64,000 nt of DNA from Pseudactinotalea terrae (GCF_009733845.1 NZ_WNXZ01000004.1:62001-126000), one strand, 5' to 3'. Numbered from the stretch's first letter, positions 24,649 to 34,022 are shown. Made by a program: numbers and translations. Notes: generated by a model from the letters alone, not told the origin.

Positions 24649-26154
24649 GTGCCTTCACCGAAGAAGCCCAACGTCCTGCTGGTGATGACCGATCAGCAGC
24701 GCGCCGACATGACCCGGGCCACCGGGTTCAGCCTCGACACGATGCCTTGCGTCGACGCGCTCGGGCGCGCGGGAACGGTCTTCCGCTCGGGCTACACCGC
24801 AGCGCCGCTGTGCGTGCCCGCGCGGGTGAGCATGCTGACTGGCCGGTTCCCCACCGCGCACCGCGTGCGCCAGAACAGCACCGGGGAGCACGCCGTCTTC
24901 GACCGCGACATGATCGACGTGCTGCGCGAGCACGGGTACCGCCTCGGGTTCGCCGGCAAGCCCCACATCCACCGGCCGCTGGAGGACTTCGACGCCGCGC
25001 GCGGACCGTACTGGCACGAACGCGGCCCGGAGCGCAGCGCCGCCGACGAGTCGTTCGACTCCTGGCTGGCCGACCTCGACCACGGCGTCGCCACCGAGCC
25101 CACGCCGTTCGGCCTCGAGCAGCAGCTCCCGCACCGGATCGTTACCGGCGCGATCGAGGTGATCGACGAGCTGACCGCGACCCAGCCCGACGACCCGTTC
25201 TTCTGCTGGGTCTCCTTCCCGGAGCCTCACAACCCGTACCAGGTGCCCTCGCCCTATTTCGAGATGTTCGGCGAGGACGAGGTGCCCGAGCGCACCGCGG
25301 GCCCGGAGGCCCGGGACGCCAAGGGTCCGATGTTCCGCTGGCTGGGTGACCTCTTCGAGAGCAAGCGGCCCGGCTTCGATGACCAGTGGCGCCGCTACCG
25401 CTCCAACTACTTCGGCATGCTCCGACTGATCGACGACCAGATCGAGCGCCTCCTCGCTCACCTCGGCGATCGCGCCGAGGACACGCTCATCGTCTTCGTC
25501 GCCGATCACGGCGACTTCGTGGGCGAGTACGGGTTGCAGCGCAAGGGGGCCGGGATGCCCGAGGTGCTGATGCGCATCCCGATGCAGATCAGCGGTCCGG
25601 GCGTGCAGGCGGGCCAGGCCCTGGATGCGCCCGTGTCGCTGGTCGACGTGCTGCCCACGATCTGCGAGCTGGTCGGTGCCCCGATCCCCGACGGCGTGCA
25701 GGGGCGCAGCCTCGCACCCCTGCTGCGAGGGGAACCTGCGCCCGCCGTCGAGTTCGACTCGATCTACGCCGAGCTCGGCTACGGCGGCGTGCCCTACCGC
25801 GAGGACGAGCACCCGGACCTGCACTTCTCGTACGAGGGTCCCACCCTCGACGAGCTCAACACCGTGACGATGAGCGGCGGCACCCGGATGGTGCGTGCCG
25901 GCCGTCACAAGCTGACGCTCGATGTCGAGGGCACGGTCGAGCTGTTCGACCTCGAGTCCGACCCGGTCGAGCTCACCGATCTGTCCGGGCAGCCCGAGCT
26001 GGCCGGTGTGCGCGCCGAGCTGATGGAGCTGCTCGGCCGCTGGATGATCCGCGTGGCCGACGACCTGCCGCGCGGCGTGTACGTCCCCAAGACCGTTCCG
26101 CACAACTGGCGCTGGGCGCCGACCGAGCAACTCTCGATGGAGGAAACACCATGA
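24649..26154 (+). CDS. Type I sulfatase (formylglycine-dependent)
   Basis: 501 residues from GTG 24649; earlier in-frame codons run through repeats and have no family similarity. The start KKPNVLLVMTDQQRADM carries the Asp metal ligands. The modification motif is C-V-P-A-R in APLCVPARVSMLTGR (residues ~60-70), where Cys is converted to formylglycine. FVADHGDFVGEYGLQRKG gives further metal and sulfate ligands. No signal peptide, so it acts in the cytoplasm on an imported sulfated substrate. It overlaps the following binding-protein gene by 4 bp. Needs a formylglycine-generating enzyme encoded elsewhere. Confidence 0.9.
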   Translation: MPSPKKPNVLLVMTDQQRADMTRATGFSLDTMPCVDALGRAGTVFRSGYTAAPLCVPARVSMLTGRFPTAHRVRQNSTGEHAVFDRDMIDVLREHGYRLGFAGKPHIHRPLEDFDAARGPYWHERGPERSAADESFDSWLADLDHGVATEPTPFGLEQQLPHRIVTGAIEVIDELTATQPDDPFFCWVSFPEPHNPYQVPSPYFEMFGEDEVPERTAGPEARDAKGPMFRWLGDLFESKRPGFDDQWRRYRSNYFGMLRLIDDQIERLLAHLGDRAEDTLIVFVADHGDFVGEYGLQRKGAGMPEVLMRIPMQISGPGVQAGQALDAPVSLVDVLPTICELVGAPIPDGVQGRSLAPLLRGEPAPAVEFDSIYAELGYGGVPYREDEHPDLHFSYEGPTLDELNTVTMSGGTRMVRAGRHKLTLDVEGTVELFDLESDPVELTDLSGQPELAGVRAELMELLGRWMIRVADDLPRGVYVPKTVPHNWRWAPTEQLSMEETP

Positions 26155-27485
26155 AGGATCTGCAGCGACGCACCTTCCTGACCGCAGGCTTCGGCCTGGT
26201 GACCGCCGGGGCGCTCGCCTCGTGCAGCCGCGGTGGTGGCGACGACGACGGCGGTAGCACCGGCGGGGGCGACGCCTCCGGCTCGGGCGACGCCGGCAGT
26301 GCCTCGCTCCGGGTCTCCTGGTACGGCGGCCAGCCCGTGCACGACGGCATGGCCATCGCGCTGGAGGCGTTCGGCACGGACAACGCCGACGTCGAGGTCG
26401 CCACCGAGTTCGCGCCGTTCGGCGACTTCTGGGACCGCCTCGCCACCCAGACGGCGGCGGGGGACTCTCCCGACGTGTTCCGGATGTCGATGACCTACTT
26501 CGACGAGTACGCCTCCCGCGGCGCGCTGCTCGACGTCGGCGACGCCCTCGCGAACGGCGACATCGACGCGAGCGGGCTCGACGAGGACGTGGCGGCCAGC
26601 GGCACGGTGGCCGGCGGGACGTTCGGCGTCGGCCAGAGCTCGATCGTCTTCGCGGTGTTCGTCGACCCCGACCAGCTCGCGGCAGCCGGCCTCGAGCCGC
26701 CCGCCAACGGCTGGACCTGGGAGGAGTTCGAGGCGCTCGCCACCGCGTACGCCGAGGCCACCCCCGACGGCACCTACGGCTGCAACGACAACGGCGGCAA
26801 CTTCCAGGCCTTCGAGGTGTACGCGCGCCAGGAGTCCGGCGACCTGTTCTCGACCGACGGCGAGCTCACCTTCGACGCCGCCGTCGTGGAGTCCTGGCTC
26901 GCCTACTGGCACCGGCTGCGGGAGGCCGGCGTCGCACCGCCGGCCGATGTCACGGCCGAGACGCAGGGCTTCGAGAACGCCCTGTTCGTCAAGAACCAGT
27001 GCGCGATGCAGTGGGGCTGGGTGCAGCAGGTCGTCTTCTACCAGGACGTCACCGACGCGTCGCTGCAAGTCGTGAGCGTGCCCGCGAAGACGGCCGGCGA
27101 CCTGTCCGGTGCCTTCATCAAGGCTCTCGACTTCTGGTGCATCTCGGCGACCACGGAGGTCCCCGAGCAGGCCGCGGCCACCGTCGACTTCCTGCTCAAC
27201 GACCCGCGCGCGATCGAGGCGATCGGGCTCACGCTCGGCGTCCCGCCGTCGAAGGCTGCCCGCGACCAGCTCGCCGCGGACCCCGAGTCGGCGCCCGGTC
27301 GGGCCATCGCGTACGTGGAGGAGCTGACCGACCAGGTCGGCCCGCCGCCGCCCGCGTGGCCCACCGGATACAGCGAGATCCTCAGCGCATTCGCACGCGC
27401 CAACGAGCAGGTGGCGTTCGGCGAGGCCGACCCAGCCACCGCCGCGGCCGGTGTGATGACCGCCGCGGAGTCTGCGCTGGCCTGA
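26151..27485 (+). CDS. Sugar ABC transporter substrate-binding lipoprotein, orphan
   Basis: 444 residues from ATG 26151 (ATGA overlap with the sulfatase). The n-region is LQRRTFLTAGFG (Tat-like) with lipobox LASC, then an Asp/Gly-rich linker and SLRVSWYGGQPVHDG typical of CUT1 sugar-binding proteins. No permease or ATPase gene follows: a hairpin terminator comes 10 bp after the stop. It must work with permeases encoded elsewhere or serve in sensing. Coupling to the sulfatase suggests a sulfated saccharide ligand (inference). Confidence 0.88.
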   Translation: MKDLQRRTFLTAGFGLVTAGALASCSRGGGDDDGGSTGGGDASGSGDAGSASLRVSWYGGQPVHDGMAIALEAFGTDNADVEVATEFAPFGDFWDRLATQTAAGDSPDVFRMSMTYFDEYASRGALLDVGDALANGDIDASGLDEDVAASGTVAGGTFGVGQSSIVFAVFVDPDQLAAAGLEPPANGWTWEEFEALATAYAEATPDGTYGCNDNGGNFQAFEVYARQESGDLFSTDGELTFDAAVVESWLAYWHRLREAGVAPPADVTAETQGFENALFVKNQCAMQWGWVQQVVFYQDVTDASLQVVSVPAKTAGDLSGAFIKALDFWCISATTEVPEQAAATVDFLLNDPRAIEAIGLTLGVPPSKAARDQLAADPESAPGRAIAYVEELTDQVGPPPPAWPTGYSEILSAFARANEQVAFGEADPATAAAGVMTAAESALA

Positions 27486-27495
27486 GCCTGGATCA

Positions 27496-27536
27496 CGACG
27501 GCGGTCGGTACGGTTCACCTGTGCCGACCGCCGTCG
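27496..27536 (+). terminator. Hairpin terminator after the sulfatase-SBP operon
   Basis: CGACGGCGGTCGG (27496-27508) pairs perfectly with CCGACCGCCGTCG (27524-27536), and three more pairs extend the stem to 16 bp. It separates the binding-protein gene from the LacI gene. Confidence 0.75.
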
Positions 27537-27552
27537 CTTCGCCCGTGCCGCC

Positions 27553-28578
27553 ATGGTGAGGGCGACGCTGCGCGAGGTCGCCGAGCGTGCCGGCGTCTCG
27601 CTCAAGACCGTCACGAACGTCATGCATGGCCGCAGCAACGTGCGCGAGTCCACCCGTGCACGCGTGCAGGCCGCGATCGACGACCTCGGCTACCACCCGA
27701 ACCTGTCGGCCCGGAACCTCGCGCTCGGGCGCGCGGGCACGATCGCGCTGGTGGTGCCGCAGCTCGACATGCCCTACTTCGCCTCGCTCGCGATGCACGT
27801 TCTCGACGCCGCCGACCGACGCGGCTGGTTCGTGCTGATCGTGCAGACACGCGGCGATGTCGCTGCCGAGCGCCGCATCCTCTCCGGTGCCTTCCCGCAG
27901 CGGCTCGACGGCGTGATCTTCGACCCCCTGCACGTCACCGCCGACGAGATCCGCGACCGCCCGGACCCCACCCCGCTGGTGCTGATTGGTGAGAGGCCCC
28001 ACCGCGGTGTCGCCGAGCACGTGGGCATCGACAACGCGGCGGCGAGCCGGACCGCTGTCGACCATCTCGCCGAGACCGGTCGCACCCGGCTCGCGATGAT
28101 CGGCGCCACCTTCGGCGATCCCGGCAACGACCGCGGCGCGGCATTCCTCGACCGCGTCGCCGCCCGCGGCCTGACCACGGCACCCGACTGGATGCGACCG
28201 GTCGCGGCCAACACCGGCGAGCAGGGCGCCTCCGCCATGGCGGCGCTCCTGGACGGCCTCGGTGCTGGCGACCCCCCGGACGCGCTGTTCTGCGCGACCG
28301 ACTGGCTCGCGCTCGGGGCGATCCGCGAGCTGACGACGCGCGGCATCAGGGTCCCCGACGACGTCGCCGTCGTCGGGTTCGACGACATCCCCTACGGGCG
28401 GGTCTCCACCCCGACCCTGACCACGATCGCCTCCGCGCGCGACGAGATCGCGCGTGCCGCCGTCGAGAGCCTGGAACGGCAGCAGACCGAACCGGGCGAG
28501 ATCCGCGAGATCACCGCCGGCTTCCAGCTCGTGATCCGCGAGAGCACCGTCCGAGACATCACCACCAAGGAGATCTGA
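27553..28578 (+). CDS. LacI-family transcriptional regulator
   Basis: 341 residues from ATG 27553. The helix-turn-helix and hinge are LREVAERAGVSLKTVTNVMH and YHPNLSARNLALGR (residues ~4-60), followed by a periplasmic-binding-protein-like sensor domain ending in VVGFDDIPYGRVSTPTLTT. Probably represses the sulfatase/SBP operon and perhaps the esterase; both have central-CG palindromes upstream. The following Gfo gene starts directly at its stop codon. Confidence 0.9.
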   Translation: MVRATLREVAERAGVSLKTVTNVMHGRSNVRESTRARVQAAIDDLGYHPNLSARNLALGRAGTIALVVPQLDMPYFASLAMHVLDAADRRGWFVLIVQTRGDVAAERRILSGAFPQRLDGVIFDPLHVTADEIRDRPDPTPLVLIGERPHRGVAEHVGIDNAAASRTAVDHLAETGRTRLAMIGATFGDPGNDRGAAFLDRVAARGLTTAPDWMRPVAANTGEQGASAMAALLDGLGAGDPPDALFCATDWLALGAIRELTTRGIRVPDDVAVVGFDDIPYGRVSTPTLTTIASARDEIARAAVESLERQQTEPGEIREITAGFQLVIRESTVRDITTKEI

Positions 28579-29652
28579 GTGTCGCGTCCCGTGAGGTTCG
28601 CCGTCATCGGAAGCGGTTGGCGCTCCGAGTTCTTCCTGCGGCTGGCGGCGGCCGCACCCGAGCGGCTGGAACCGGTCGGCGTGCTGGCCCGCCGCGCCGA
28701 GGCGCGGGAGCAGCTCGGCCGCCGGTGGGGCGTGCGCACGGTCGAGACGATCGCGGAGCTGCTGGCGCTGCAGCCGGAGTACGTGATCGCCGCGGTCTCG
28801 TGGGAGGCGATGCCCGAGGTCACGCGCGAGCTGGTCGCTGCGGGGGTGAAGGTGCTCGCCGAGACGCCGCCGGCACCGGACCTGGACGGGCTGCGATCGC
28901 TGTGGAGCGACGTCGGTGCCTCCGGGCTGGTGCAGGTCGCCGAGCAGTACACGCTCATGCCCGGCCACGCGGCGCGGCTGGCGGTCGCCCGGCGCGGCGT
29001 GATCGGGGCCCCGAGCGCCGTGCAGATCTCCTCGACGCACCTCTACCACGCGGTCTCGCTGATGCGGGCGTTCCTCGGCGCCAGCACCGAGGAGGTCGTG
29101 GTCAACGCCCGGCACTTCGAGGCGCCCCTGGCCGACCCGCTCACCCCCGCCGGCTGGGTGGAGCACCCTGAGCCGATCCAGCGCGGCACCACGATCGCGA
29201 CCATCGACTTCGGCGGGGGCCGCATGGGCCTGTACGACTTCGTCGACAACCAGTGGTGGAACCCGCTGCTCTCCCGGCGCATCGTGGTGCGCGGATCACT
29301 GGGCGAGATCCACGACGACGCCGTCACCCGCCTCACCGCGGACGGCCCGGTGACCTCCACCATCACCTACCGCCGCACCGGCATCGACCTCAACCTCGAG
29401 GGCAACGACGTCGTCAACGCCACCTTCGACGGCGAGGTCGTGTACCGGAACCCGTGGGTGGGGACCCGGCTCTCGGAGGACGACATCGCCGTCGCAAGCC
29501 TCCTCGAGGACACCGGGTCGTGGGCACGCGACGAGGGCCCGGCCCCCTATCCGCTCGCCGACGGCTGCCAGGATCACGCCGTCGGGATCGCGATCGGGGA
29601 GTCCGCGCGGACCGGCGCGGATGTGCGCGTCGCCGCCGACCTCTGGCGCTGA
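28579..29652 (+). CDS. Gfo/Idh/MocA-family oxidoreductase
   Basis: 357 residues from GTG 28579, adjacent to the LacI stop. The Rossmann motif is VRFAVIGSGWRSEFFLRLAA. The usual EKP motif is replaced by AETPPAP at residues ~95-100, so the Lys that normally contacts the nicotinamide is absent. This is unusual and could mean altered chemistry or a non-catalytic role. The C-terminal domain has DFVDNQWWNPL. Likely acts on the substrate of the sulfatase locus; role unproven. Confidence 0.8.
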   Translation: MSRPVRFAVIGSGWRSEFFLRLAAAAPERLEPVGVLARRAEAREQLGRRWGVRTVETIAELLALQPEYVIAAVSWEAMPEVTRELVAAGVKVLAETPPAPDLDGLRSLWSDVGASGLVQVAEQYTLMPGHAARLAVARRGVIGAPSAVQISSTHLYHAVSLMRAFLGASTEEVVVNARHFEAPLADPLTPAGWVEHPEPIQRGTTIATIDFGGGRMGLYDFVDNQWWNPLLSRRIVVRGSLGEIHDDAVTRLTADGPVTSTITYRRTGIDLNLEGNDVVNATFDGEVVYRNPWVGTRLSEDDIAVASLLEDTGSWARDEGPAPYPLADGCQDHAVGIAIGESARTGADVRVAADLWR

Positions 29653-29703
29653 CCGGATCCCAAACACCCCCGGCGCCCACCGGCTGTTCGTAGGGTGGGG
29701 CGC

Positions 29704-30828
29704 GTGAGCACCGTCGTCGCCCTCCGTGAGCCGCACGGGGAGACGAGGGCCGCGCTGACCCCGGACGCTGCGCGGACGATCGCGCGGCTCGGTCATCGGG
29801 TCGTGGTGCAGACCGGTATCGGTGCGCACGCGGGGCATCCCGACGACGAGTACACCGACGCCGGCGCGGAGGTGCTAGAAGGCGCTCCGCTCGCCGAGGC
29901 GCTGCGTGTCGCCGACCTGCTCGCGCACGTCACGCCGCTGCCCGCGGAGCGGATCTCCGTGCTCCGGCCCGGGGCGCTGACCCTGGGCCTTGCGGGGGTC
30001 GACGACGGCGATCGCCGGGCTGCGCTGGCAGCCGCGGGTGTGGTCCCGCTCGCCTTCGAGCAGCTGCCGCGGACGTCGCGCGCGCAGACGATGGACGTGC
30101 TCTCGAGCCAGGCGCTGGCCGCGGGCTACCGGGCGGTGCTCGAGGCGGCGATCCGGCTGCCGCGATTCTTCCCGCTCGCGATGACAGCGGCCGGAACGGT
30201 GCCGCCGGCGAAGGTGGTGGTGCTCGGGGTCGGCGTCGCGGGGCTGCAGGCGATCGCGACCGCGCGGCGTCTCGGTGCCACGGTCGCGGCCAACGACATC
30301 CGCCCCGACTCCGCCGAGGAGGTCCGGTCGGTCGGCGCGACCTTCATCGACGCGGGCGTGGGCAGCGCCGAGGCCGCGGGCGGCTACGCGCGCTCGCTGG
30401 CGGCCACCGCTGCCGAGGCGCAGCAGCAGGCGATCGCCCCCCACATCGCTGACGCCGACGTCCTCATCACCACTGCTGCGGTCCCCGGGCGGCCCGCGCC
30501 GCGGCTGGTGAGCGCCGCGATGGTGCGCGCCATGCGGGCGGGATCGGTCGCCGTCGACCTCGCGGCGAGCACGGGAGGCAACATCGAGGGCACCGTGCCG
30601 GGCGCCGAGGTGCGGGTGCCATCGGCGCGGGGCGGCGGCGAGGTGACGATCGTCGGGCTCGCCAACGCGGCGGGCGACCTGCCCACCGACGCCTCCCGGC
30701 TGTATGCCACCAACGTGACCCACGTCGTCGAGCTCCTCACGGTCACCGGCCCCGACGGCGCCCAGCTCGTGCTCGACGAGAGCGACGACATCCTCACGGG
30801 CCTGCGCGTGGCGGGAGCGGGGAGCTGA
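29704..30828 (+). CDS. pntAA: NAD(P) transhydrogenase alpha subunit, part 1
   Basis: 374 residues from GTG 29704 after GGGTGGGG (GTG 29695 is an alternative). N-terminal ALREPHGETRAALTPDAARTI is the alanine-dehydrogenase/PNT domain, and VVVLGVGVAGLQAIATARRL is the NAD-binding turn. This soluble subunit binds NAD(H) and transfers hydride to NADP in the PntB part, driven by the proton gradient. The split alpha arrangement (two genes) is usual in actinobacteria. It overlaps the next gene by one base. Confidence 0.92.
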   Translation: MSTVVALREPHGETRAALTPDAARTIARLGHRVVVQTGIGAHAGHPDDEYTDAGAEVLEGAPLAEALRVADLLAHVTPLPAERISVLRPGALTLGLAGVDDGDRRAALAAAGVVPLAFEQLPRTSRAQTMDVLSSQALAAGYRAVLEAAIRLPRFFPLAMTAAGTVPPAKVVVLGVGVAGLQAIATARRLGATVAANDIRPDSAEEVRSVGATFIDAGVGSAEAAGGYARSLAATAAEAQQQAIAPHIADADVLITTAAVPGRPAPRLVSAAMVRAMRAGSVAVDLAASTGGNIEGTVPGAEVRVPSARGGGEVTIVGLANAAGDLPTDASRLYATNVTHVVELLTVTGPDGAQLVLDESDDILTGLRVAGAGS

Positions 30829-31115
30829 TGGACGGCATCGCGACCCTGACCGTGCTCGTGCTGGCGGTGTTCGTGGGCATCGAGGTGGTCTCGAAGGTGG
30901 CGTCGCGGCTGCACACGCCGTTGATGTCCGGTGCGAATGCCATCCACGGGATCGTGCTCGTGGGGGCCATCGTGATCACCGCGCGCGCCCAGGAGCCGTT
31001 GCTGATCGCCGTCGGAGCGCTCGCGGTCCTGCTGGCCACGATCAACCTGGTCGGCGGGTTCGTGGTGACCGACAGGATGCTGGAGATGTTCAGCGCCAAG
31101 CGGGGCGGAGAGTGA
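30828..31115 (+). CDS. pntAB: NAD(P) transhydrogenase alpha subunit, part 2 (membrane)
   Basis: 95 residues with three membrane segments (TLTVLVLAVFVGIEVVSKV; HGIVLVGAIVITA; PLLIAVGALAVLLATINLVG). Family signature NLVGGFVVTDRMLEMF near the C-terminus. It forms part of the proton channel between PntAA and PntB. Start TGATG overlap with pntAA and 4-bp overlap with pntB imply tight coupling. Confidence 0.92.
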   Translation: MDGIATLTVLVLAVFVGIEVVSKVASRLHTPLMSGANAIHGIVLVGAIVITARAQEPLLIAVGALAVLLATINLVGGFVVTDRMLEMFSAKRGGE

Positions 31116-32578
31116 AGCTCCTCGCCGCGCCGGTGGCGGCCCTCGGCTACCTCCTGGCAGCCGCACTCTTCATCCTGGCCCTCAAGGGCTTGTCGGCGCC
31201 GGCCAGCGCCCGCCGCGGCAATGCGCTCGGGGCGCTGGGCGCGCTGGTCGCGGTCGCCGTCGTGATGCTCTCGACCGACTTCGCCGGATCGAACCTGGTG
31301 ATCGTGCTCGTGATGATCGCGGCCGGTCTGGTGCTGGCCGTGCCCGCGGCTCGCCGGGTGAAGATGACGGCGATGCCCCAGCTCGTGGCGCTGCTGAACG
31401 GCGTCGGTGGCGGAGCGGCCGCGCTGATCGGCGTCATCGAGCTCGCGCTGCCCCCGATGATCCCTGAGGGCACCTATGGGTGGACTGCGTACGTTCCGGA
31501 CGACGTGGCCGTGGCGACCGCGCTCGAGTCGTCCGTGCCCAGCGCTCTGCCGGCACTGGTGGCCACCGCCTTCGGTATCGCTGTCGGCTCGATCTCGTTC
31601 TCGGGCTCGGTGGTGACGTTCCTCAAGCTGCAGGGATGGCTGACCGCACGACCGCTGGTGCTGCCGGCTGCGCCGGTGATCATGGGCCTCACGCTGATGA
31701 CGACCGTGGCGCTCGGCTGGGCGGTCGTCGCCAGCAGCAGCGTCCCGATCGCGATCTGGCTGCTCGTGGTCGCCGGCTTCCTCGGGGTGCTGCTGGTGCT
31801 CCCGGTCGGTGGCGCTGACGTGCCGATCGTGATCTCGCTGCTCAACGCCTTCACCGGGTTGGCGGTGGCCGCGACCGGCTGGGCGCTCGACAACGTGCTG
31901 CTGCTGGTGGCCGGCACGCTCGTGGGTGCGTCGGGCACGATCCTCACGCTCGCGATGGCCACGGGCATGGGCCGCCCGGTCGCGGGCATCCTGTTCGGCG
32001 CCCTCAGGGGCGGCTCGACGGCGGGGTCCACCGAGGCTTCGGAGCGCCCGGTCCGGCGCGCGACCGCCGAGGACGTGGCCGTGACCCTCGCCTACGCGCG
32101 CCGGGTCGTGGTGGTCCCGGGGTACGGGCTGGCGGTGGCGCAGGCGCAGCACACGGTGGCCGAGCTGGTCGACGCGCTCCGCGGCCGGGGCGTCGACGCG
32201 GTCTACGGCATCCACCCGGTCGCGGGCCGGATGCCCGGGCACATGAACGTGCTGCTCGCCGAGGCGAACGTCGGATACGACCTGCTGGTCGAGGCCGCTG
32301 ACATCAACCCGACGATGCCCTCGACCGATGTGGTGCTGGTGGTCGGTGCGAACGACGTCGTGAACCCCGCGGCACGCACCGACCCGTCGGCCCCCATCTA
32401 CGGCATGCCGATCATCGACGCCGATGCGGCCGCGCAGGTGATCTTCCTCAAGCGCTCGATGCGCCCCGGGTTCGCGGGCATCGAGAACGAGCTGCTGTTC
32501 GCACCGAGGACCCAGGTGCTCTTCGGTGACGCCAAGACCTCGCTCGCGGCGGTGCTCGCCGCGGTCAAGACGGTCTGA
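31112..32578 (+). CDS. pntB: NAD(P) transhydrogenase beta subunit
   Basis: 488 residues from GTG 31112. The first ~270 residues hold eight or nine membrane segments. The C-terminal ~190 residues are the NADP-binding domain: VVVVPGYGLAVAQAQHTVAEL, IHPVAGRMPGHMNVLLAEA and VVLVVGANDVVNPAA. Completes the pntAA-AB-B operon, a source of NADPH that could balance the many NAD-linked sugar dehydrogenases of this region. Confidence 0.94.
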   Translation: MKLLAAPVAALGYLLAAALFILALKGLSAPASARRGNALGALGALVAVAVVMLSTDFAGSNLVIVLVMIAAGLVLAVPAARRVKMTAMPQLVALLNGVGGGAAALIGVIELALPPMIPEGTYGWTAYVPDDVAVATALESSVPSALPALVATAFGIAVGSISFSGSVVTFLKLQGWLTARPLVLPAAPVIMGLTLMTTVALGWAVVASSSVPIAIWLLVVAGFLGVLLVLPVGGADVPIVISLLNAFTGLAVAATGWALDNVLLLVAGTLVGASGTILTLAMATGMGRPVAGILFGALRGGSTAGSTEASERPVRRATAEDVAVTLAYARRVVVVPGYGLAVAQAQHTVAELVDALRGRGVDAVYGIHPVAGRMPGHMNVLLAEANVGYDLLVEAADINPTMPSTDVVLVVGANDVVNPAARTDPSAPIYGMPIIDADAAAQVIFLKRSMRPGFAGIENELLFAPRTQVLFGDAKTSLAAVLAAVKTV

Positions 32579-32601
32579 CGGGTCAGCGGGCTGGGATGGG
32601 C

Positions 32602-33177
32602 TCAGGCCGCAGGGGACCAGGCCGGGTCCCGGCCGATAAAAGCGATCAGCCGGGTCTGCGGATCGGCATCCGCGGGCACCGGGACAGCCGGACCGTACTG
32701 GCCGGAGCTGCGCAGCACGTCCTCGATCTCCGCCATGCCGTCGACCAGCCGGGCGCAGAGCTCGGGGTCCAGCGCAACCTCCACCCCTGCCGCGCGGGCC
32801 AGGTCCCAGGTGTGCATGAAGACGTCGGCGGTGTAGAACGTGTCGATCGCCTGGCCCAGCGGCTGCGCAGGCACGTACGGCCGCTCGAAGGTGCGCTCCC
32901 CCGTCGTCGGGTCGTCGAGGAGGGCCTGCACGGCGGTGGCGTGCGCTGCCCACGCTGCGGTCGGGTCGCCGTCGGCCGAGGGCACGGCCGGGAGCGAGAC
33001 CCCACCGCCCTCGAGGAAGCCGGGCAACCACCCCACGAGGTGCCCGACGACGTCCCTGGCCCGCCACTGCGCCACCGGCGTCGGCGTGTCCCAGTCCGGC
33101 ACCTGCGCGGCCGCGGCGGTGAAGTCCGCCGCGACCGCCCGGTGCCGCTCGCTCGGCGCGAGCTCGGCGAGACCCAT
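32602..33177 (-). CDS. DinB/TIGR03086-like metal-binding protein
   Basis: 191 residues from ATG 33177. WRARDVVGHLVGWLPGFLEG around residues 37-56 and FYTADVFMHTWDLARAAG around residue 120-137 are the His-bearing helices of the DinB/mycothiol-dependent maleylpyruvate isomerase superfamily. Family members often use mycothiol or other thiols; the reaction is unknown here. Last gene of the ArsR-SRPBCC-DinB operon, with one-base overlap (TGATG) with the SRPBCC gene. Confidence 0.8.
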   Translation of the reverse strand: MGLAELAPSERHRAVAADFTAAAAQVPDWDTPTPVAQWRARDVVGHLVGWLPGFLEGGGVSLPAVPSADGDPTAAWAAHATAVQALLDDPTTGERTFERPYVPAQPLGQAIDTFYTADVFMHTWDLARAAGVEVALDPELCARLVDGMAEIEDVLRSSGQYGPAVPVPADADPQTRLIAFIGRDPAWSPAA

Positions 33178-33668
33178 CAGGCAGCGCCCTCCGCGAGGAC
33201 GTCGTCGAGCTTCGCGTAGCCCTCGTGCACGCCGACGTCCATGCCCGAGCTCAGCATGCCGTCGCGAGCCTCGAACGAGTCGCACAGCGACTGCGCGTGC
33301 ATCCGGGTGTACCCGTTGCCGAGATCCTCGAACGTCATCGTCTCCAGCGCCACGCCGTCCGGGAAGCCCTCGTACGTGAAGGTCTGCACGATCTTGGTCT
33401 CGCTGACCTCGTGGAAGCAGCCGCGGAAGCTGTACTGCTCCTCGCCCCGGTGCTGCACGTAGCGCCACTCGCCTCCGGTCCGCGGCTCCCAGACCGTGAT
33501 CTCGTTGCGCATGTCCTTGGGCCCGATCCACCGGCTGAACAGCGCCGGGTCGGTGTGCGCCTTCAGGAGCTGGGCCGGGCTGGCCTTGAAGTCCCGGACG
33601 ATGCGGATCGCCGGGACCTGCTCGTCGGCCTCGATGGTGGCCTCGGCGATGATGCTGGTGGTGGTCAT
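33177..33668 (-). CDS. SRPBCC/AHSA1-domain protein
   Basis: 163 residues from ATG 33668 (ATGA overlap with the ArsR gene). The motif IRIVRDFKASPAQLLKAHTD, then FSRWIGP and GGEWRYVQH, is typical of activator-of-Hsp90-ATPase-1-like START folds that commonly follow ArsR genes. Binds an unknown hydrophobic ligand. Role unassigned. Confidence 0.88.
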   Translation of the reverse strand: MTTTSIIAEATIEADEQVPAIRIVRDFKASPAQLLKAHTDPALFSRWIGPKDMRNEITVWEPRTGGEWRYVQHRGEEQYSFRGCFHEVSETKIVQTFTYEGFPDGVALETMTFEDLGNGYTRMHAQSLCDSFEARDGMLSSGMDVGVHEGYAKLDDVLAEGAA

Positions 33669-34012
33669 GATGCTTGTCCCTTTCCCTCGTTCTCCTCGGT
33701 GAGCTCCGCCAGGACGGCGTCCAGGCGCTGGTAGCGCTGCTCGGCCTGCTGCCGATAGCGCTCGATCCACTTGGTCATGAGGTCGAACACCTCCGCTTCC
33801 AGGTGCACGGGGCGGCGCTGGGCCTCCTTGGTCTTGGTGACCAGACCTGCGTCCTCGAGCACCCGGAGGTGCTTCGAGATCGCCTGCACGCTGACCTCGT
33901 AGGGCGCCGCGAGCTGGGTGACCGTTGCGTCACCCGATGCCAGCCGCGCCACGATGTCGCGCCTCGTCGGATCGGCCAGGGCCGCGAAGACCTTGGACAG
34001 CTCGTCCGCCAC
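33665..34012 (-). CDS. ArsR-family winged-helix regulator
   Basis: 115 residues. LADPTRRDIVARLASGDATV and SVQAISKHLRVLEDAGLVTK cover the winged helix at residues ~12-65. No metal-binding CxC in the recognition helix, so a metal sensor role is unlikely. This is the SRPBCC-linked ArsR subgroup. Two palindromes flank its promoter, indicating autoregulation. Confidence 0.9.
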   Translation of the reverse strand: MADELSKVFAALADPTRRDIVARLASGDATVTQLAAPYEVSVQAISKHLRVLEDAGLVTKTKEAQRRPVHLEAEVFDLMTKWIERYRQQAEQRYQRLDAVLAELTEENEGKGQAS

Positions 34013-34022
34013 GTGCTCCTCC

